A stretch of 64,000 nucleotides of DNA from Desulfovibrionaceae bacterium (GTDB taxonomy: Bacteria; Desulfobacterota; Desulfovibrionia; Desulfovibrionales; Desulfovibrionaceae): NCBI GenBank assembly GCA_009783025.1, contig WRHY01000001.1, positions 310,001 to 374,000 of the forward strand, in the 5' to 3' direction. How positions within the stretch are numbered: position 1 is the stretch's first letter; every line of letters begins with the position of its first letter. Below are positions 1-8,694 of the stretch, piece by piece. Below the pieces are notes generated by a model. That model was not told the DNA's origin and ran no database searches. It saw only the letters and a program-made list of their open reading frames with translations. The position numbers and the translations under genes were made by a program.

Positions 1-2
1 AG

Positions 3-71
3 GCCGGATACGAACTGCGTTCCATCTTCACACGCGAGCAACTGGTTACCTTGGCCCGCAAGCTGGCGTAG
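3..71 (+). CDS. C-terminal end of an unidentified protein (cut by window start)
   Basis: The frame starting at base 3 is open up to a TAG at 69-71 and reads as a helix-forming C-terminus (GYELRSIFTREQLVTLARKL-A). Its codon use matches the neighbouring genes. A phosphoribosyltransferase tail is one possibility, but 22 residues are too few to name it. Repeat family A starts 17 bases after the stop. Confidence 0.5.
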   Translation, partial: AGYELRSIFTREQLVTLARKLA

Positions 72-88
72 ACGAGCGTCGGATGCCC

Positions 89-234
89 AGGCTATGCTGA
101 CAAAAGGCCCTTTTGCCCTCCTGCTGCGTCAGATGAGTCTGCTATTTCGGTCGAATACCATAAGAGTATACTCCCTTATAGCAGGCTCCTCTTCCTTGCC
201 GGAGAACAAAATTGCGTATTTGTCAGCACAGCCT
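89..234. repeat. Palindromic repeat family A, copy 1
   Basis: A 146-bp element bounded by inverted ends (AGGCTATGCTGACAAA at 89-104 and TTTGTCAGCACAGCCT at 219-234, one mismatch). Its arms are complementary over much of their length. The centre carries the stem-loop ATAC-CATAAGA-GTAT at 155-169. Closely similar copies lie at 39691-39837 and, inverted and enlarged, at 48328-48551. An open frame runs through it into the next gene but is probably not translated. Confidence 0.85.
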
Positions 235-267
235 GGCAAACAAGCATCTCAAGCGTACCATGCTGTA

Positions 268-2298
268 ATGAAGTACTTGAGCCAAGCATGCCGTTTTCCT
301 TTCTGTCTGACGGGCGTCTTTTTGTATGCCCTGCTGGCGGGCGGCGTGTTTTCGGGATCGGCGTCCCTGTCGCATGCGGCCGCCTCCTGGCAGACAGTTA
401 TTTCCGGGCATCCGGCTTCGCCGCCCTACCTGATTGCCGTGGACAAGTCGCGGCAGCAGCTTTCCTTTTTCGAACGCCACAGTCCTTTGAAGCTGTCGCG
501 CATGTTCTTCTGCACCACGGGCCAGGCCGTGGGCGACAAGGAAGTGGAAGGCGACCTCAAAACCCCGGAAGGCATCTATTTCGTGGTGCAGCGCATCGGT
601 TCCGGGCTTGATTTTCTCAAATACGGCAACGAGGCGTATACCCTCAATTATCCGAACCCCGTGGACCGCCTGCGTCGCAAAACCGGGTACGGCATCTGGA
701 TTCACGGCCGGGGCGAGCCCCTGGTGCCGTTGCAGACAGAAGGCTGCGTGTCCATGGATAACAGCGAGCTGGCCTTGCTCGGCAGGCTCCTGGCGCCCGG
801 CACGCCGGTAGCCCTGACCGAATCCTTTGCTTTTGCGGTGGAAGGGGACAAGGATCAGGTCGCCACAGCGGATGAACTGCGCCGGAAGGTCAAGGAATGG
901 GCCGAGGCCTGGTCCGCCCGTTCTCACGCCTATTTCGATTTTTACGATAAACAGGCTTACAGCCTTGCTCAGGGCGAGTCATTTGCCGCTTTTCAGGCGC
1001 AAAAGGAGCGGCTGTTCAAATATCTGCCCTGGATTAAGACCACGGTCAGCGACATTCAGGCCTTGCAAGGGCCGGGATATTGGGTGACCTGGTTTTACCA
1101 GGATTATCAGGCCCCCAACCTGAGCACGCGCGGCGTGCGTCGCCTCTACTGGAGCAAGGACGGCAAAGGGGAATTCAAAATCCTGGGCATGGAGTGGCTG
1201 CCCGGCATGAGCGCTGCAACCCTGGTCGCTTCAAGCGGTCCCTTGCTGCCTCCGCTGGAAACCACGCCTCCGGTTGTTGTGCCCGCCGGATGGAGCACGG
1301 CCAGGTCCGGCGATCCCGGTTCTTACGGGGTGGTTGCCGCTGCCGAAGGGCGGCTGCCCGTGCGCAGGCCGCTCGCCGACTCCCCTGGTCTGGTTGCTTC
1401 CTCCGGTCCTGCGGACGGTGTTCCGGCTGAGGCTGTTCCGGCCCCGGAAATCCCGCCCGTCACTACTTCGGCCACGGACGCGGATGCTGTGTTATTGGCC
1501 TCGGGAAGCGGCAAGGATTTAGCGGCTGCGGCCGCCCTGGCTTTGGCTGAGAAAGCTCCGCACAGGAGCGCCGATCATGTGGAAGATCCGGCCTTTGGCG
1601 CTATGGCGCGGCCCTCGCAGGAGGCCGTGCGCCTGGCCAGGGAAGAGCGGCTGCGCGGGCGCGCTGAACAGGCCGGCGACTTGCGTATTGCCGTAAATGA
1701 AAAATCCGGACAAGGCGGCATGCCGTTGCCGCCGCCTCTGCCCGCGCAGGGTTTGGCCGAGCCTTCGCAGGCGTTCAAGCCTCAGCGCGAGCCGCAACAA
1801 GCGGACCAGATTCAGGCGGTCAGCCAAAAAGTGGCTCCACCCGCGGCAGACAACGATTTGCCTCCGGCATCCGCTGCCCTGGCAGCTACCGTGGCCGCCC
1901 CGGCCGCCGCCGATACCGCGCTGAGCGACGAGGAGCTCGCTTCCCGTGTCATCGCTGCTGTGCAGTCTTGGCGCGCGGCTTGGGAGCAGGGCGATCTGGA
2001 CGCCTACATGGCCTGTTACGCCCCAAAGGCCAAGCAGGGCGCGCGCAGAAGCGCTGAAGACATCAAAAGACAGAAGGAAGAACTCTGGAGCCGGGCCAGG
2101 CCTGTTTCAGTGCTGCTCGAAGATATGCGCGTGAGCGTGAAGGGCGATACGGCCCGGGTCGTCATGCGCCAGGAGTATGCGGACGAAAAAGGCAACGGCG
2201 ATATCGGACGCAAAACTCTTTCCCTCACCCTGAAGGACGGCGCGTGGCTGATCACGCAAGAAGACTGGAGCTCATTGCCTCATGAAACCGGTAATTAA
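268..2298 (+). CDS. Secreted L,D-transpeptidase (YkuD) with two NTF2-like domains
   Basis: This is a periplasmic peptidoglycan cross-linking or anchoring enzyme of the YkuD family. The ATG at 268 is preferred because it opens a signal peptide (MKYLSQACRF... ending near SLSHAAA); the longer open frame starts inside repeat A. The catalytic motif is His146 (IHGRGE) and Cys160 (TEGCVSM). Two regions resemble the SnoaL/NTF2-like domain seen C-terminal to Cds6-type transpeptidases: about residues 210-320 and about 560-676. They are joined by a long Pro/Ala-rich linker. The gene overlaps the next one by 17 bases, which suggests translational coupling. Family assignment is firm; whether it cross-links or attaches a protein is not visible. 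Confidence 0.82.
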   Translation: MKYLSQACRFPFCLTGVFLYALLAGGVFSGSASLSHAAASWQTVISGHPASPPYLIAVDKSRQQLSFFERHSPLKLSRMFFCTTGQAVGDKEVEGDLKTPEGIYFVVQRIGSGLDFLKYGNEAYTLNYPNPVDRLRRKTGYGIWIHGRGEPLVPLQTEGCVSMDNSELALLGRLLAPGTPVALTESFAFAVEGDKDQVATADELRRKVKEWAEAWSARSHAYFDFYDKQAYSLAQGESFAAFQAQKERLFKYLPWIKTTVSDIQALQGPGYWVTWFYQDYQAPNLSTRGVRRLYWSKDGKGEFKILGMEWLPGMSAATLVASSGPLLPPLETTPPVVVPAGWSTARSGDPGSYGVVAAAEGRLPVRRPLADSPGLVASSGPADGVPAEAVPAPEIPPVTTSATDADAVLLASGSGKDLAAAAALALAEKAPHRSADHVEDPAFGAMARPSQEAVRLAREERLRGRAEQAGDLRIAVNEKSGQGGMPLPPPLPAQGLAEPSQAFKPQREPQQADQIQAVSQKVAPPAADNDLPPASAALAATVAAPAAADTALSDEELASRVIAAVQSWRAAWEQGDLDAYMACYAPKAKQGARRSAEDIKRQKEELWSRARPVSVLLEDMRVSVKGDTARVVMRQEYADEKGNGDIGRKTLSLTLKDGAWLITQEDWSSLPHETGN

Positions 2299-3178
2299 AA
2301 AACAGACCCACTATAGTGTTCTGCTCATGCGCGACGATACGGAAACCAGGAAATACAGGGTTCACAGCAGGACGTTGCGCTTTTTAGTTTGGTTTTTCCT
2401 GTTGCTGGTCGCCGGAGGCGCGGCGGGCATTACCGGAGGAGTCCATTACTGGAAAAAATACAGGACCATGGTTGAGCGCTATGACGCGCAGGAACGGGAA
2501 GTCAGTGAAATGAAGCTGCAACTCGAGCGCCTGGTAACGCTGGAAACCCTGCTCTCCGCCAGCAACGGCGCTGTTCCCCAGGCCAGACATGCCGAGGTGG
2601 GTGTCAGCCAGACGCCTGTTCCGGTACGTAATGCCACGGCGGGCAATACTCCGTTAAATGGCGCGCTTGCGGCGCACAATGCCACTGCGTCCGGCAGCCT
2701 CACCGCTGGTGCGGGAGCGCACAACGCCACAATACCCGCTGTTAACGCCACGGCTCGCGCCGCGCAACAGGTTGCCGGCAACGCCACAGCCTTGGACAAT
2801 CTCATCCAGGCGCGGGATTTTTCGCATCCGCAGATATCCGATCAGGAAAGCCCGTTACGGGTGACCGGATTCAACGGCCGGGCCACGGGCCAGCAGCGTT
2901 TGCGCATCAGTTATGAGCTGTCCGCCGAGGGCAATGACGAGCAACGCATGATTTCCGGGCAGGCCAGGTATTTTGCGGTGTTCTCCAACGGCACCCGTAT
3001 GGAGTTGTCTGCCTATGACAGCGAGGGTTCACGCTTTTCCATCACCCGGATGAAGTTGATGCAGAATTCGGTTCGTCTGCCTCAAGGGTATCGCGCCTCT
3101 GATGTGGAAAAAATCGACGTGCTGATCGAACTCAACGAAGGCAAAAAGTTTGAAGAGCGTTTTGGGGTGGGCGGCTAG
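2282..3178 (+). CDS. Bitopic membrane protein with coiled coil and Asn-Ala-Thr repeats
   Basis: No family was recognised. The 298-residue protein has a short cytoplasmic N-terminus, one membrane segment at about residues 34-55 (LVWFFLLLVAGGAAGITGGV), then a charged coiled coil (about 60-95). A low-complexity Ala/Thr/Asn stretch follows (about 115-180) with five Asn-Ala-Thr triplets, then a beta-rich C-terminal domain with a further Asn-Gly-Thr. The topology places most of it outside the cytoplasm. It overlaps the L,D-transpeptidase gene and abuts glnS with no gap, so the three are probably co-transcribed. A role with the transpeptidase in the envelope is inferred from position only. Confidence 0.7.
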   Translation: MKPVIKKQTHYSVLLMRDDTETRKYRVHSRTLRFLVWFFLLLVAGGAAGITGGVHYWKKYRTMVERYDAQEREVSEMKLQLERLVTLETLLSASNGAVPQARHAEVGVSQTPVPVRNATAGNTPLNGALAAHNATASGSLTAGAGAHNATIPAVNATARAAQQVAGNATALDNLIQARDFSHPQISDQESPLRVTGFNGRATGQQRLRISYELSAEGNDEQRMISGQARYFAVFSNGTRMELSAYDSEGSRFSITRMKLMQNSVRLPQGYRASDVEKIDVLIELNEGKKFEERFGVGG

Positions 3179-4885
3179 ATGAACAAACCGACTGACTGCG
3201 GCTCTGATGCCGTCGCTCCCGAAGCTCCGGGCAAGGATTTTATCCGGAGCAAAATCGAGCATGATCTGGCCACGGGATACCGAAACGTGGTGCACACGCG
3301 CTTTCCGCCCGAGCCCAACGGCTACCTGCACCTTGGGCACGCCAAGTCCATTTGTTTGAATTTCGGCGTGGCCGAGGAGTTTCACGGCCTGTGCAACCTG
3401 CGCTTTGACGACACCAATCCGCTCAAAGAGAGCCAGGAATATGTGGACGCCATTCGCCAGGATCTGCGCTGGCTGGGTTTTGACTGGACCGACCGGGAAT
3501 ATTACGCCTCGGATTATTTTGCCAGGCTCTACGGCTATGCCGAGGATCTGATCCGCATGGGTAAAGCCTATGTGGACAGCCTGTCCGCCGAGGAAATTCG
3601 CGCCTTTCGCGGCACCCTGACCGAGCCGGGCAAAAACAGCCCGTACCGGGATCGGAGTGTTGCGGAAAACCTGGATCTGTTCCGGCGTATGCGCGCGGGC
3701 GAGTTTGAGGATGGGGCGCACGTGCTCCGGGCCAAAATCGACATGGCCTCGCCCAATATTGTCATGCGTGATCCGACCTTGTACCGTATCCGGCGCGCGC
3801 ACCACCAGCGCACGGGCGATACCTGGTGCATCTACCCCATGTACGACTACGCGCACTGCATTTCCGACTCTCTGGAGCGCATCACGCATTCCCTGTGTAC
3901 CCTGGAGTTTGTGAACAACCGCGAACTGTACGACTGGGTGCTGGAAACCCTGGAACTGTTCCGTTCTGAGCAGACCGAATTCGCCCGCCTGAACATCACC
4001 CGTACCGTGCTTTCCAAGCGGAAGCTGATTCAGTTGGTGGAAGAAGGGCATGTGCGCGGCTGGGATGACCCGCGTCTGCCCACCCTGGCCGGGATGCGCC
4101 GCCGGGGCGTGCCGCCTGCGGCCCTGCGCGAATTTGCGAAACGCATCGGCATTTCACGGGCCGACAATATCGTGGAATACAGTTTCTTCGAATTCTGCGT
4201 GCGCACAGTGCTCAATGAGACCGCCCCGCGCGCCATGGCCGTGCTTAATCCGCTCAAGGTCATTATCGAGAACTATCCGGAAGGGCAGGTGGAATGGTTT
4301 GACCTGCCGCTTACCCCGGATCAGCCGGAAAAAGGCGTGCGCCGCATACCCTTTTCCCGCGAGATCTGGATCGAGCGCGAGGATTTTCGTGAGGATGCCC
4401 CGAAAAAGTTTTTCCGTCTGGCTCCGGGGCATGAGGTGCGTCTGCGCTGCGCCTATTATATAACCTGCAAAGAAGTGATAAAGGACGCGGCCGGAAACAT
4501 TACCGCTCTCATCTGCGCCTATGATCCGGAAAGCCGGGGCGGCGGCACGCCCGACAACCGCAAGGTCAAGGGCACCCTGCACTGGGTATCGGCCTCCCAC
4601 GCCCGCGAGGCCGAGGTGCGCCTGTATGACGACCTCTTCCTCAAGGACGATCCCGATACCGTGGAGCAAGGCCAAACCTTTTTGGATGCCGTCAACCTCG
4701 ATTCGCTCCGCGTGCTTACCGGGCTTGTTGACCCGACCCTGCTCGAGTGCAGGCCTGGGGATGTGGTCCAGTTCGAGCGTCAGGGGTATTTCTGCCTGGA
4801 CCCGGATTCCACTCCGGAGCGGCCCGTGTTCAATCGCACCGCCACGCTCAAGGATACTTGGGCTAAGATGGAAAAGAAAGGGTAG
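3179..4885 (+). CDS. glnS: Glutamine--tRNA ligase
   Basis: Charges tRNA-Gln with glutamine in the cytoplasm. This is a class I synthetase with the HIGH motif as HLGHAKS near residue 53. The KMSKS equivalent is VLSKRKL, followed by the GlnRS-typical [17 protein letters not shown] block. The length of 568 residues is normal for the family (about 550). The ATG directly follows the stop of the upstream gene. The stop codon TAG (4883-4885) lies inside the first bases of repeat B. Having GlnRS alongside a GltX (10514-11917) means Gln-tRNA need not be made by transamidation. Confidence 0.96.
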   Translation: MNKPTDCGSDAVAPEAPGKDFIRSKIEHDLATGYRNVVHTRFPPEPNGYLHLGHAKSICLNFGVAEEFHGLCNLRFDDTNPLKESQEYVDAIRQDLRWLGFDWTDREYYASDYFARLYGYAEDLIRMGKAYVDSLSAEEIRAFRGTLTEPGKNSPYRDRSVAENLDLFRRMRAGEFEDGAHVLRAKIDMASPNIVMRDPTLYRIRRAHHQRTGDTWCIYPMYDYAHCISDSLERITHSLCTLEFVNNRELYDWVLETLELFRSEQTEFARLNITRTVLSKRKLIQLVEEGHVRGWDDPRLPTLAGMRRRGVPPAALREFAKRIGISRADNIVEYSFFEFCVRTVLNETAPRAMAVLNPLKVIIENYPEGQVEWFDLPLTPDQPEKGVRRIPFSREIWIEREDFREDAPKKFFRLAPGHEVRLRCAYYITCKEVIKDAAGNITALICAYDPESRGGGTPDNRKVKGTLHWVSASHAREAEVRLYDDLFLKDDPDTVEQGQTFLDAVNLDSLRVLTGLVDPTLLECRPGDVVQFERQGYFCLDPDSTPERPVFNRTATLKDTWAKMEKKG

Positions 4886-5079
4886 CGCCCCAGTTTGGGG
4901 CGATACTTCGTCAGGCTTGTTTGCGCTCCGGGGGCAGGGCCGAAGAGCCCAGCCCCCATCGCGCAAAGCCGCGCCTTCCTCGTCAAAGCAGTCAACGACG
5001 CTTATTGCAGTCTTCGCAGTCTCGCCATTCCTGTCCTTGCGGAGCGGCAAAACGTAGCGCACCCAAACTCAGGCGCTAC
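4882..5079. repeat. Palindromic repeat family B, copy 1 (alternative centre)
   Basis: Ends are inverted: GTAGCGCCCCAGTTTG at 4882 and, at the right, CAAACTCAGGCGCTAC ending at 5079. Instead of the CATAAGA core it carries a G+C-rich hairpin (GGGGGCAGGGC...GCCCAGCCCCC, about 4936-4965). A long right half follows that is shared with copies at 5427-5627 and 9188-9386. Its second to fourth bases supply the glnS stop codon. Confidence 0.85.
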
Positions 5080-5128
5080 CCAAAAATACCGGAAAAAATG
5101 TGATTACCAACAAATTTTGCCGCTCCGC

Positions 5129-5157
5129 TTGACCTGTGGGGGAAACTGCACTATTTT
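5129..5157 (+). promoter_or_regulatory. Sigma-70 type promoter of the leucine operon
   Basis: TTGACC at 5129-5134, a 17-base spacer, and TATTTT at 5152-5157 give a good housekeeping promoter between two repeat B copies. Initiation is expected near 5164. A short G+C hairpin (GGCGG/CCGCC, about 5167-5184) follows, then a gggagg ribosome-binding site for the small leader frame. Confidence 0.6.
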
Positions 5158-5196
5158 TATCTTTACGGCGGTGATTTCCCCGCCGGGAGGATACCC

Positions 5197-5346
5197 ATGT
5201 ACGACAACAAAATGAAACGGGGCAGACGGCCCAGGGTCATTGCCAAAGCCATCACGGTCTCGAAAGAGCGTGTGTTTTTCGCGGTCGCCCTGGCATCCGC
5301 CTTTACTGCTCTCTGCATCAGCCTCGCTCTACGCGGTCTTGTATAA
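5197..5346 (+). CDS. Candidate leader peptide upstream of leuA (49 aa)
   Basis: A 49-codon frame starts at an ATG 6 bases after gggagg. The N-terminus is basic. The last 12 codons read Ala-Leu-Cys-Ile-Ser-Leu-Ala-Leu-Arg-Gly-Leu-Val-stop, with four Leu codons (CTC, CTC, CTA, CTT) plus Ile and Val. It lies between a good promoter and an intrinsic terminator ahead of leuA, which is the arrangement of an attenuated amino-acid operon. It is longer than enteric leader peptides and lacks consecutive Leu codons. A hydrophobic small protein (residues about 25-45) is the alternative. Confidence 0.5.
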   Translation: MYDNKMKRGRRPRVIAKAITVSKERVFFAVALASAFTALCISLALRGLV

Positions 5347-5394
5347 GAACGCGCATCGAGACTGTTGTTGTATCCGTTTCAACGGCCATGCGCG
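5332..5394 (+). promoter_or_regulatory. Candidate attenuator pairings ahead of leuA
   Basis: The last leader codons (5332-5340) pair with 5345-5353 across a GTAT loop, 8 pairs with one G-A mismatch. The second strand can instead pair as CGCGCAT (5350-5356) with ATGCGCG (5388-5394). The latter abuts the terminator stem and shares one base with it. This resembles the 1:2 / 2:3 / 3:4 logic of attenuation, but the 2:3 helix overlaps the terminator only marginally, so the switch is unproven. Confidence 0.4.
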
Positions 5395-5423
5395 CCACCC
5401 CTTCGGGGGTGGCCGTTTTTTTT
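5394..5423 (+). terminator. Intrinsic terminator between leader frame and leuA
   Basis: GCCACCCC-TTCG-GGGGTGGC at 5394-5413 is a perfect 8-bp stem closed by a UUCG tetraloop, followed by CG and eight T residues (5416-5423). An outer alternative pairs AACGGCC (5381-5387) with GGCCGTT (5411-5417). Transcription must read through it to reach leuA unless there is a second promoter. Confidence 0.85.
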
Positions 5424-5426
5424 GGG

Positions 5427-5627
5427 GTAGCGCCTTAGGTTTGCCGTGATACTTCGTCAGGCTTGTTTGCGCTCCGGGGGCAGGGCCGAAGAGCCCAGCC
5501 CCCATCGCGCAAAGCTGCGCCTTCCTCGTCAAAGCAGTCAATGGCGCTCATTGCAGTCTTGACGGTTTCGTCTTTTCTGTCCTTTGTGGGGCGGCAAAGC
5601 GTAGCGCAGACAAACCTAAGGCACTAC
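5427..5627. repeat. Palindromic repeat family B, copy 2 (alternative centre)
   Basis: About 201 bp, sharing the centre (GGGGGCAGGGC...GCCC hairpin) and long right half with the copy at 4882-5079. The ends are GTAGCGCCTTAGGTTTG and CAAACCTAAGGCACTAC. Relative to other copies, both arms changed together (GAG/CTC to TAG/CTA type), so pairing is kept. It lies between the terminator and leuA. Confidence 0.85.
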
Positions 5628-5663
5628 CTAAAATGCTCTATTTGAGAAAACAGGAACACCGTC

Positions 5664-7184
5664 ATGACCCAGCACGATCCTAACCGCATCATCTTTTTTG
5701 ACACCACGTTGCGCGACGGCGAGCAGTCTCCGGGCGCGACCATGAATCTGAGCGAGAAGATTCGCGTTGCCCAATCCCTGGATTCGCTCGGCGTAGATAT
5801 TATCGAGGCCGGGTTTGCGGCCTCCAGCTCCGGTGATTTTGCGGCTGTCGCCACCGTGGCCCAGGAAGTGCGCAATGCTCGTGTCTGTTCTCTGGCCCGT
5901 ACCGTGATCGCGGACATTGACCGCGCGGCCGAAGCCTTGAAGCACGCCAAAAAGTCGCGCATCCACGTCTTTGTGGCCACGTCTCCCCTGCACATGCAGT
6001 ACAAGCTGAACAAGACTCCGGATCAGGTGCTCAGGATGATTGAGGAAGGCGTCAGCCACGCCGTGAAGTGCAGTGAGGATGTGGAATTCTCCTGCGAGGA
6101 CGCCTCGCGCTCCGACCTGGATTTCATGGTTGAAGCCTGCCGCATTGCCGTGGCCTGCGGGGCCAAAACTCTGAATATCCCGGACACGGTAGGCTACGCC
6201 CAGCCTGAGGAGCATGCCGCGCGCATCGCCTATCTGAAAGAGCGGATTGATCCCACAATCATTATCAGTGTGCACTGCCACAACGACCTCGGCCTTGCCG
6301 CGGCCAACACCCTCGCCTCATTCCGGGCCGGGGCGCGTCAGGCCGAAGTAACCCTGTGCGGTATCGGCGAGCGCGCGGGCAACGCCGCGCTCGAGGAAAT
6401 CGTCATGGCCCTGACCGTGCGCAAAAATTACTATCAGCTCGAGCACGGCATCAAGACCGAGCAGATTTATCCTGCCGCGCGCAGGCTTTCCCGCATCATC
6501 GGTCAGCCGCTCGCCCGCAACAAACCTATCGTGGGAGCCAATGCCTTTGCCCATGAGTCCGGCATTCACCAGGCCGGGGTGCTCAAGAACCCGGAAACCT
6601 ACGAGATCATGACTCCCGCCTCCATCGGGCTGCCCAGCAACGCCATTGTCCTGGGCAAGCATTCGGGCAAGAACGCGGTCAAGTCCAAGCTGGAAAGCAT
6701 GGGCTACATGCTCGAGCCGGAACAGATCGATATCGTGCTCGCGGCGGTCAAGAATCTGGCGGACAAGAAAAAGGATATTTTTGACGAAGATCTTGAGGCC
6801 CTGGTGCTGGAAGAGGTGTACCGCATTCCGGACAAATACGCTCTGGTGCATCTTGGAGTTCAGTCCAGCGACACCGGGCTTCCTCCCACGGCCATTCTTG
6901 TGCTTGACATAGACGGCAAACGTGTGGAACACGCAGGGTTTGGCGTGGGTCCGGTGGATGCCGTGTTCCAGGCCATTGCCGCGGTGACCGGGCATACGCC
7001 CAAGCTGGAGCAGTATTCGGTGAACGCCATTACCGGAGGCACCGATGCCCAGGGCGAAGTCACCGTGCGCATCACCGAGAACGGCCGTGCTGCGGTCGGC
7101 CGGGGTGCGCACCCCGATGTGATCAACGCCAGCGCCAGGGCCTATCTGAATGCCCTGAACCGGCTCGTTAAAATGGATAAGTAG
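5664..7184 (+). CDS. leuA: 2-isopropylmalate synthase
   Basis: First committed step of leucine synthesis: acetyl-CoA plus 2-oxoisovalerate gives 2-isopropylmalate. The N-terminal TIM barrel opens with [13 protein letters not shown] (near residue 10) and contains the metal-binding [14 protein letters not shown]-terminal LeuA dimerisation/allosteric domain follows, so leucine feedback inhibition is expected. The 506 residues match the family. It is followed by leuC, leuD and leuB on the same strand with repeats placed between the genes. A leader frame and terminator upstream suggest transcriptional control too. Confidence 0.96.
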   Translation: MTQHDPNRIIFFDTTLRDGEQSPGATMNLSEKIRVAQSLDSLGVDIIEAGFAASSSGDFAAVATVAQEVRNARVCSLARTVIADIDRAAEALKHAKKSRIHVFVATSPLHMQYKLNKTPDQVLRMIEEGVSHAVKCSEDVEFSCEDASRSDLDFMVEACRIAVACGAKTLNIPDTVGYAQPEEHAARIAYLKERIDPTIIISVHCHNDLGLAAANTLASFRAGARQAEVTLCGIGERAGNAALEEIVMALTVRKNYYQLEHGIKTEQIYPAARRLSRIIGQPLARNKPIVGANAFAHESGIHQAGVLKNPETYEIMTPASIGLPSNAIVLGKHSGKNAVKSKLESMGYMLEPEQIDIVLAAVKNLADKKKDIFDEDLEALVLEEVYRIPDKYALVHLGVQSSDTGLPPTAILVLDIDGKRVEHAGFGVGPVDAVFQAIAAVTGHTPKLEQYSVNAITGGTDAQGEVTVRITENGRAAVGRGAHPDVINASARAYLNALNRLVKMDK

Positions 7185-7203
7185 GCGCATTACATGTACT
7201 CTG

Positions 7204-7388
7204 TGGAGGGGCTCCGCCCCTCCACACCTCCCCGGCAGGGGCATCATGCCCCTGCACCCCCATACTGCGGGGTCAAGGGGACAACACCTTGCCATAAAGG
7301 CTGGCGTGACTCCCATCGCCAAGTATGGCAGAGGCGAAACCGGCGTGTTACTGTGCCCCCTTGCGGGGTGGAGGGGCAGAGCCCCTCC
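7204..7388. repeat. Hairpin-chain repeat family D, copy 1
   Basis: A series of perfect stems closed by 3-nt loops: TGGAGGGGC-tcc-GCCCCTCCA (7204-7224), GCAGGGGCA-tca-TGCCCCTGC (7235-7255) and GGAGGGGC-aga-GCCCCTCC (7370-7388). It separates leuA from leuC. Other copies lie at 16786-16867, 32625-32770 and 44201-44417. An open frame runs through it into leuC but has no ribosome-binding site. Confidence 0.85.
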
Positions 7389-7412
7389 AAAAGTATTAGG
7401 AGGAAATTTACT

Positions 7413-8684
7413 ATGGCTCGGACCCTTGCCCAGAAAATTCTGGCGGACCATTCCACAATGCCGGTTACGGACGCTGAAATAGAACCGGGGCGCATCGTCA
7501 ATTGCAGGCTGGATCTGGTGCTGGCCAACGACATTACCGCGCCGCTGGCTATCAAGTCTTTCAAGGCCATGGGCGCGAAGCACGTCTTTGACAAGGCCAG
7601 AATCGCCCTGGTCATGGATCACTTTACCCCGCAAAAGGACATCGCCTCTGCCGAGCAGGTTATGGTGATCCGCAAGTTCGCTGAAGAGCAGGACATTGTG
7701 TACTACTTTGAAGGCGGGGATGCGGGCGTGGAGCATGCGCTCCTGCCTGAGTTGGGCCTGGTGGGCCCCGGTGATCTGGTCGTCGGCGCGGACAGCCACA
7801 CCTGCACCTACGGCGGCATCGGGGCCTTTGCCACGGGCATGGGTTCCACGGACATCGCGGCCGCTATGGCGCTTGGCGAAAGCTGGTTCAAGGTTCCCGA
7901 GACCATCCGGGTCACCTTTAGCGGCAGCCTGGACGACAATGTGAGCGGCAAGGACCTGATCCTGTGGACCATCGGCAAGCTCGGGGTTGACGGCGCTCGC
8001 TACAAGGCGCTTGAATTTGACGGTCCGGTCATTGAGGCCATGCCCGTGGAAGGCCGCCTGACCATGGCCAACATGGCCATTGAGGCCGGGGGCAAGGTCG
8101 GATTGTTCGCGGCCGACAAGGCCGCCCTGGAATACTGCAAGGCCGCTGGACGCACGGGCGACAGGGAGATCCACGCTGACCCCGGCGCGCACTACGAGCA
8201 GCACATCACTTGCGACGTGACCGGCATGGAACCCCTGGTGGCCTGCCCGCACCTGCCGGAAAACGTGCGCCCGATATCCGAACTGGACAACATAGCGGTG
8301 AACCAGGTGATCATCGGTTCCTGCACCAACGGCCGCATTTCCGATCTACGCGCCGCAGCCGCCGTGCTCGCGGGCCGCAAGGTCAAGAAAGGCCTGCGTT
8401 GCATCGTGCTCCCGGCCACGCCCAAAATCTGGAAGCAGGCTCTCACCGAAGGCCTTATTGAAACCATGCTGGACGCGGGCTGCATTATCGGACCGCCGTC
8501 CTGCGGCCCCTGCCTCGGCGGGCATCTCGGCATTCTGGGCGGCGGCGAGCGTGCCTTGGCTACCACCAACCGCAATTTCCGTGGCCGCATGGGCAGTCTT
8601 GAATCCGAAGTTTATCTCGCCAACCCGGCTGTTGCGGCGGCAACCGCCGTTGCCGGCGTGATTTCTCATCCCGGCAAATTGTAG
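7413..8684 (+). CDS. leuC: 3-isopropylmalate dehydratase, large subunit
   Basis: With LeuD it isomerises 2- to 3-isopropylmalate using a [4Fe-4S] cluster. Cluster ligands are visible as SCTNGR and PPSCGPCLGG. The ATG at 7413 is preferred: it has taggagg just upstream and gives the normal MARTLAQKIL start. The result is 423 residues, which fits the shorter LeuC/homoaconitase-like type found in anaerobes and archaea. The extra upstream open frame is repeat D. leuD follows after 10 bases. Confidence 0.95.
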   Translation: MARTLAQKILADHSTMPVTDAEIEPGRIVNCRLDLVLANDITAPLAIKSFKAMGAKHVFDKARIALVMDHFTPQKDIASAEQVMVIRKFAEEQDIVYYFEGGDAGVEHALLPELGLVGPGDLVVGADSHTCTYGGIGAFATGMGSTDIAAAMALGESWFKVPETIRVTFSGSLDDNVSGKDLILWTIGKLGVDGARYKALEFDGPVIEAMPVEGRLTMANMAIEAGGKVGLFAADKAALEYCKAAGRTGDREIHADPGAHYEQHITCDVTGMEPLVACPHLPENVRPISELDNIAVNQVIIGSCTNGRISDLRAAAAVLAGRKVKKGLRCIVLPATPKIWKQALTEGLIETMLDAGCIIGPPSCGPCLGGHLGILGGGERALATTNRNFRGRMGSLESEVYLANPAVAAATAVAGVISHPGKL

Positions 8685-8694
8685 GAGCTGTGCC

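Noticed and set aside
89..267. N-terminal extension of the L,D-transpeptidase (58 residues)
   Set aside because: It would be translated from repeat A, while a standard signal peptide begins at 268.
7204..7388. CRISPR array or tRNA-like structure in repeat D
   Set aside because: The hairpins differ from one another and there are no regular spacers or direct repeats of constant length.
7194..7412. N-terminal extension of leuC through repeat D
   Set aside because: A strong ribosome-binding site at 7397-7403 and the family N-terminus place the start at 7413.
6318..8252. Long minus-strand frame of 644 codons opposite leuA and leuC
   Set aside because: It runs through two well-supported genes and repeat D; composition is typical of an antisense shadow.
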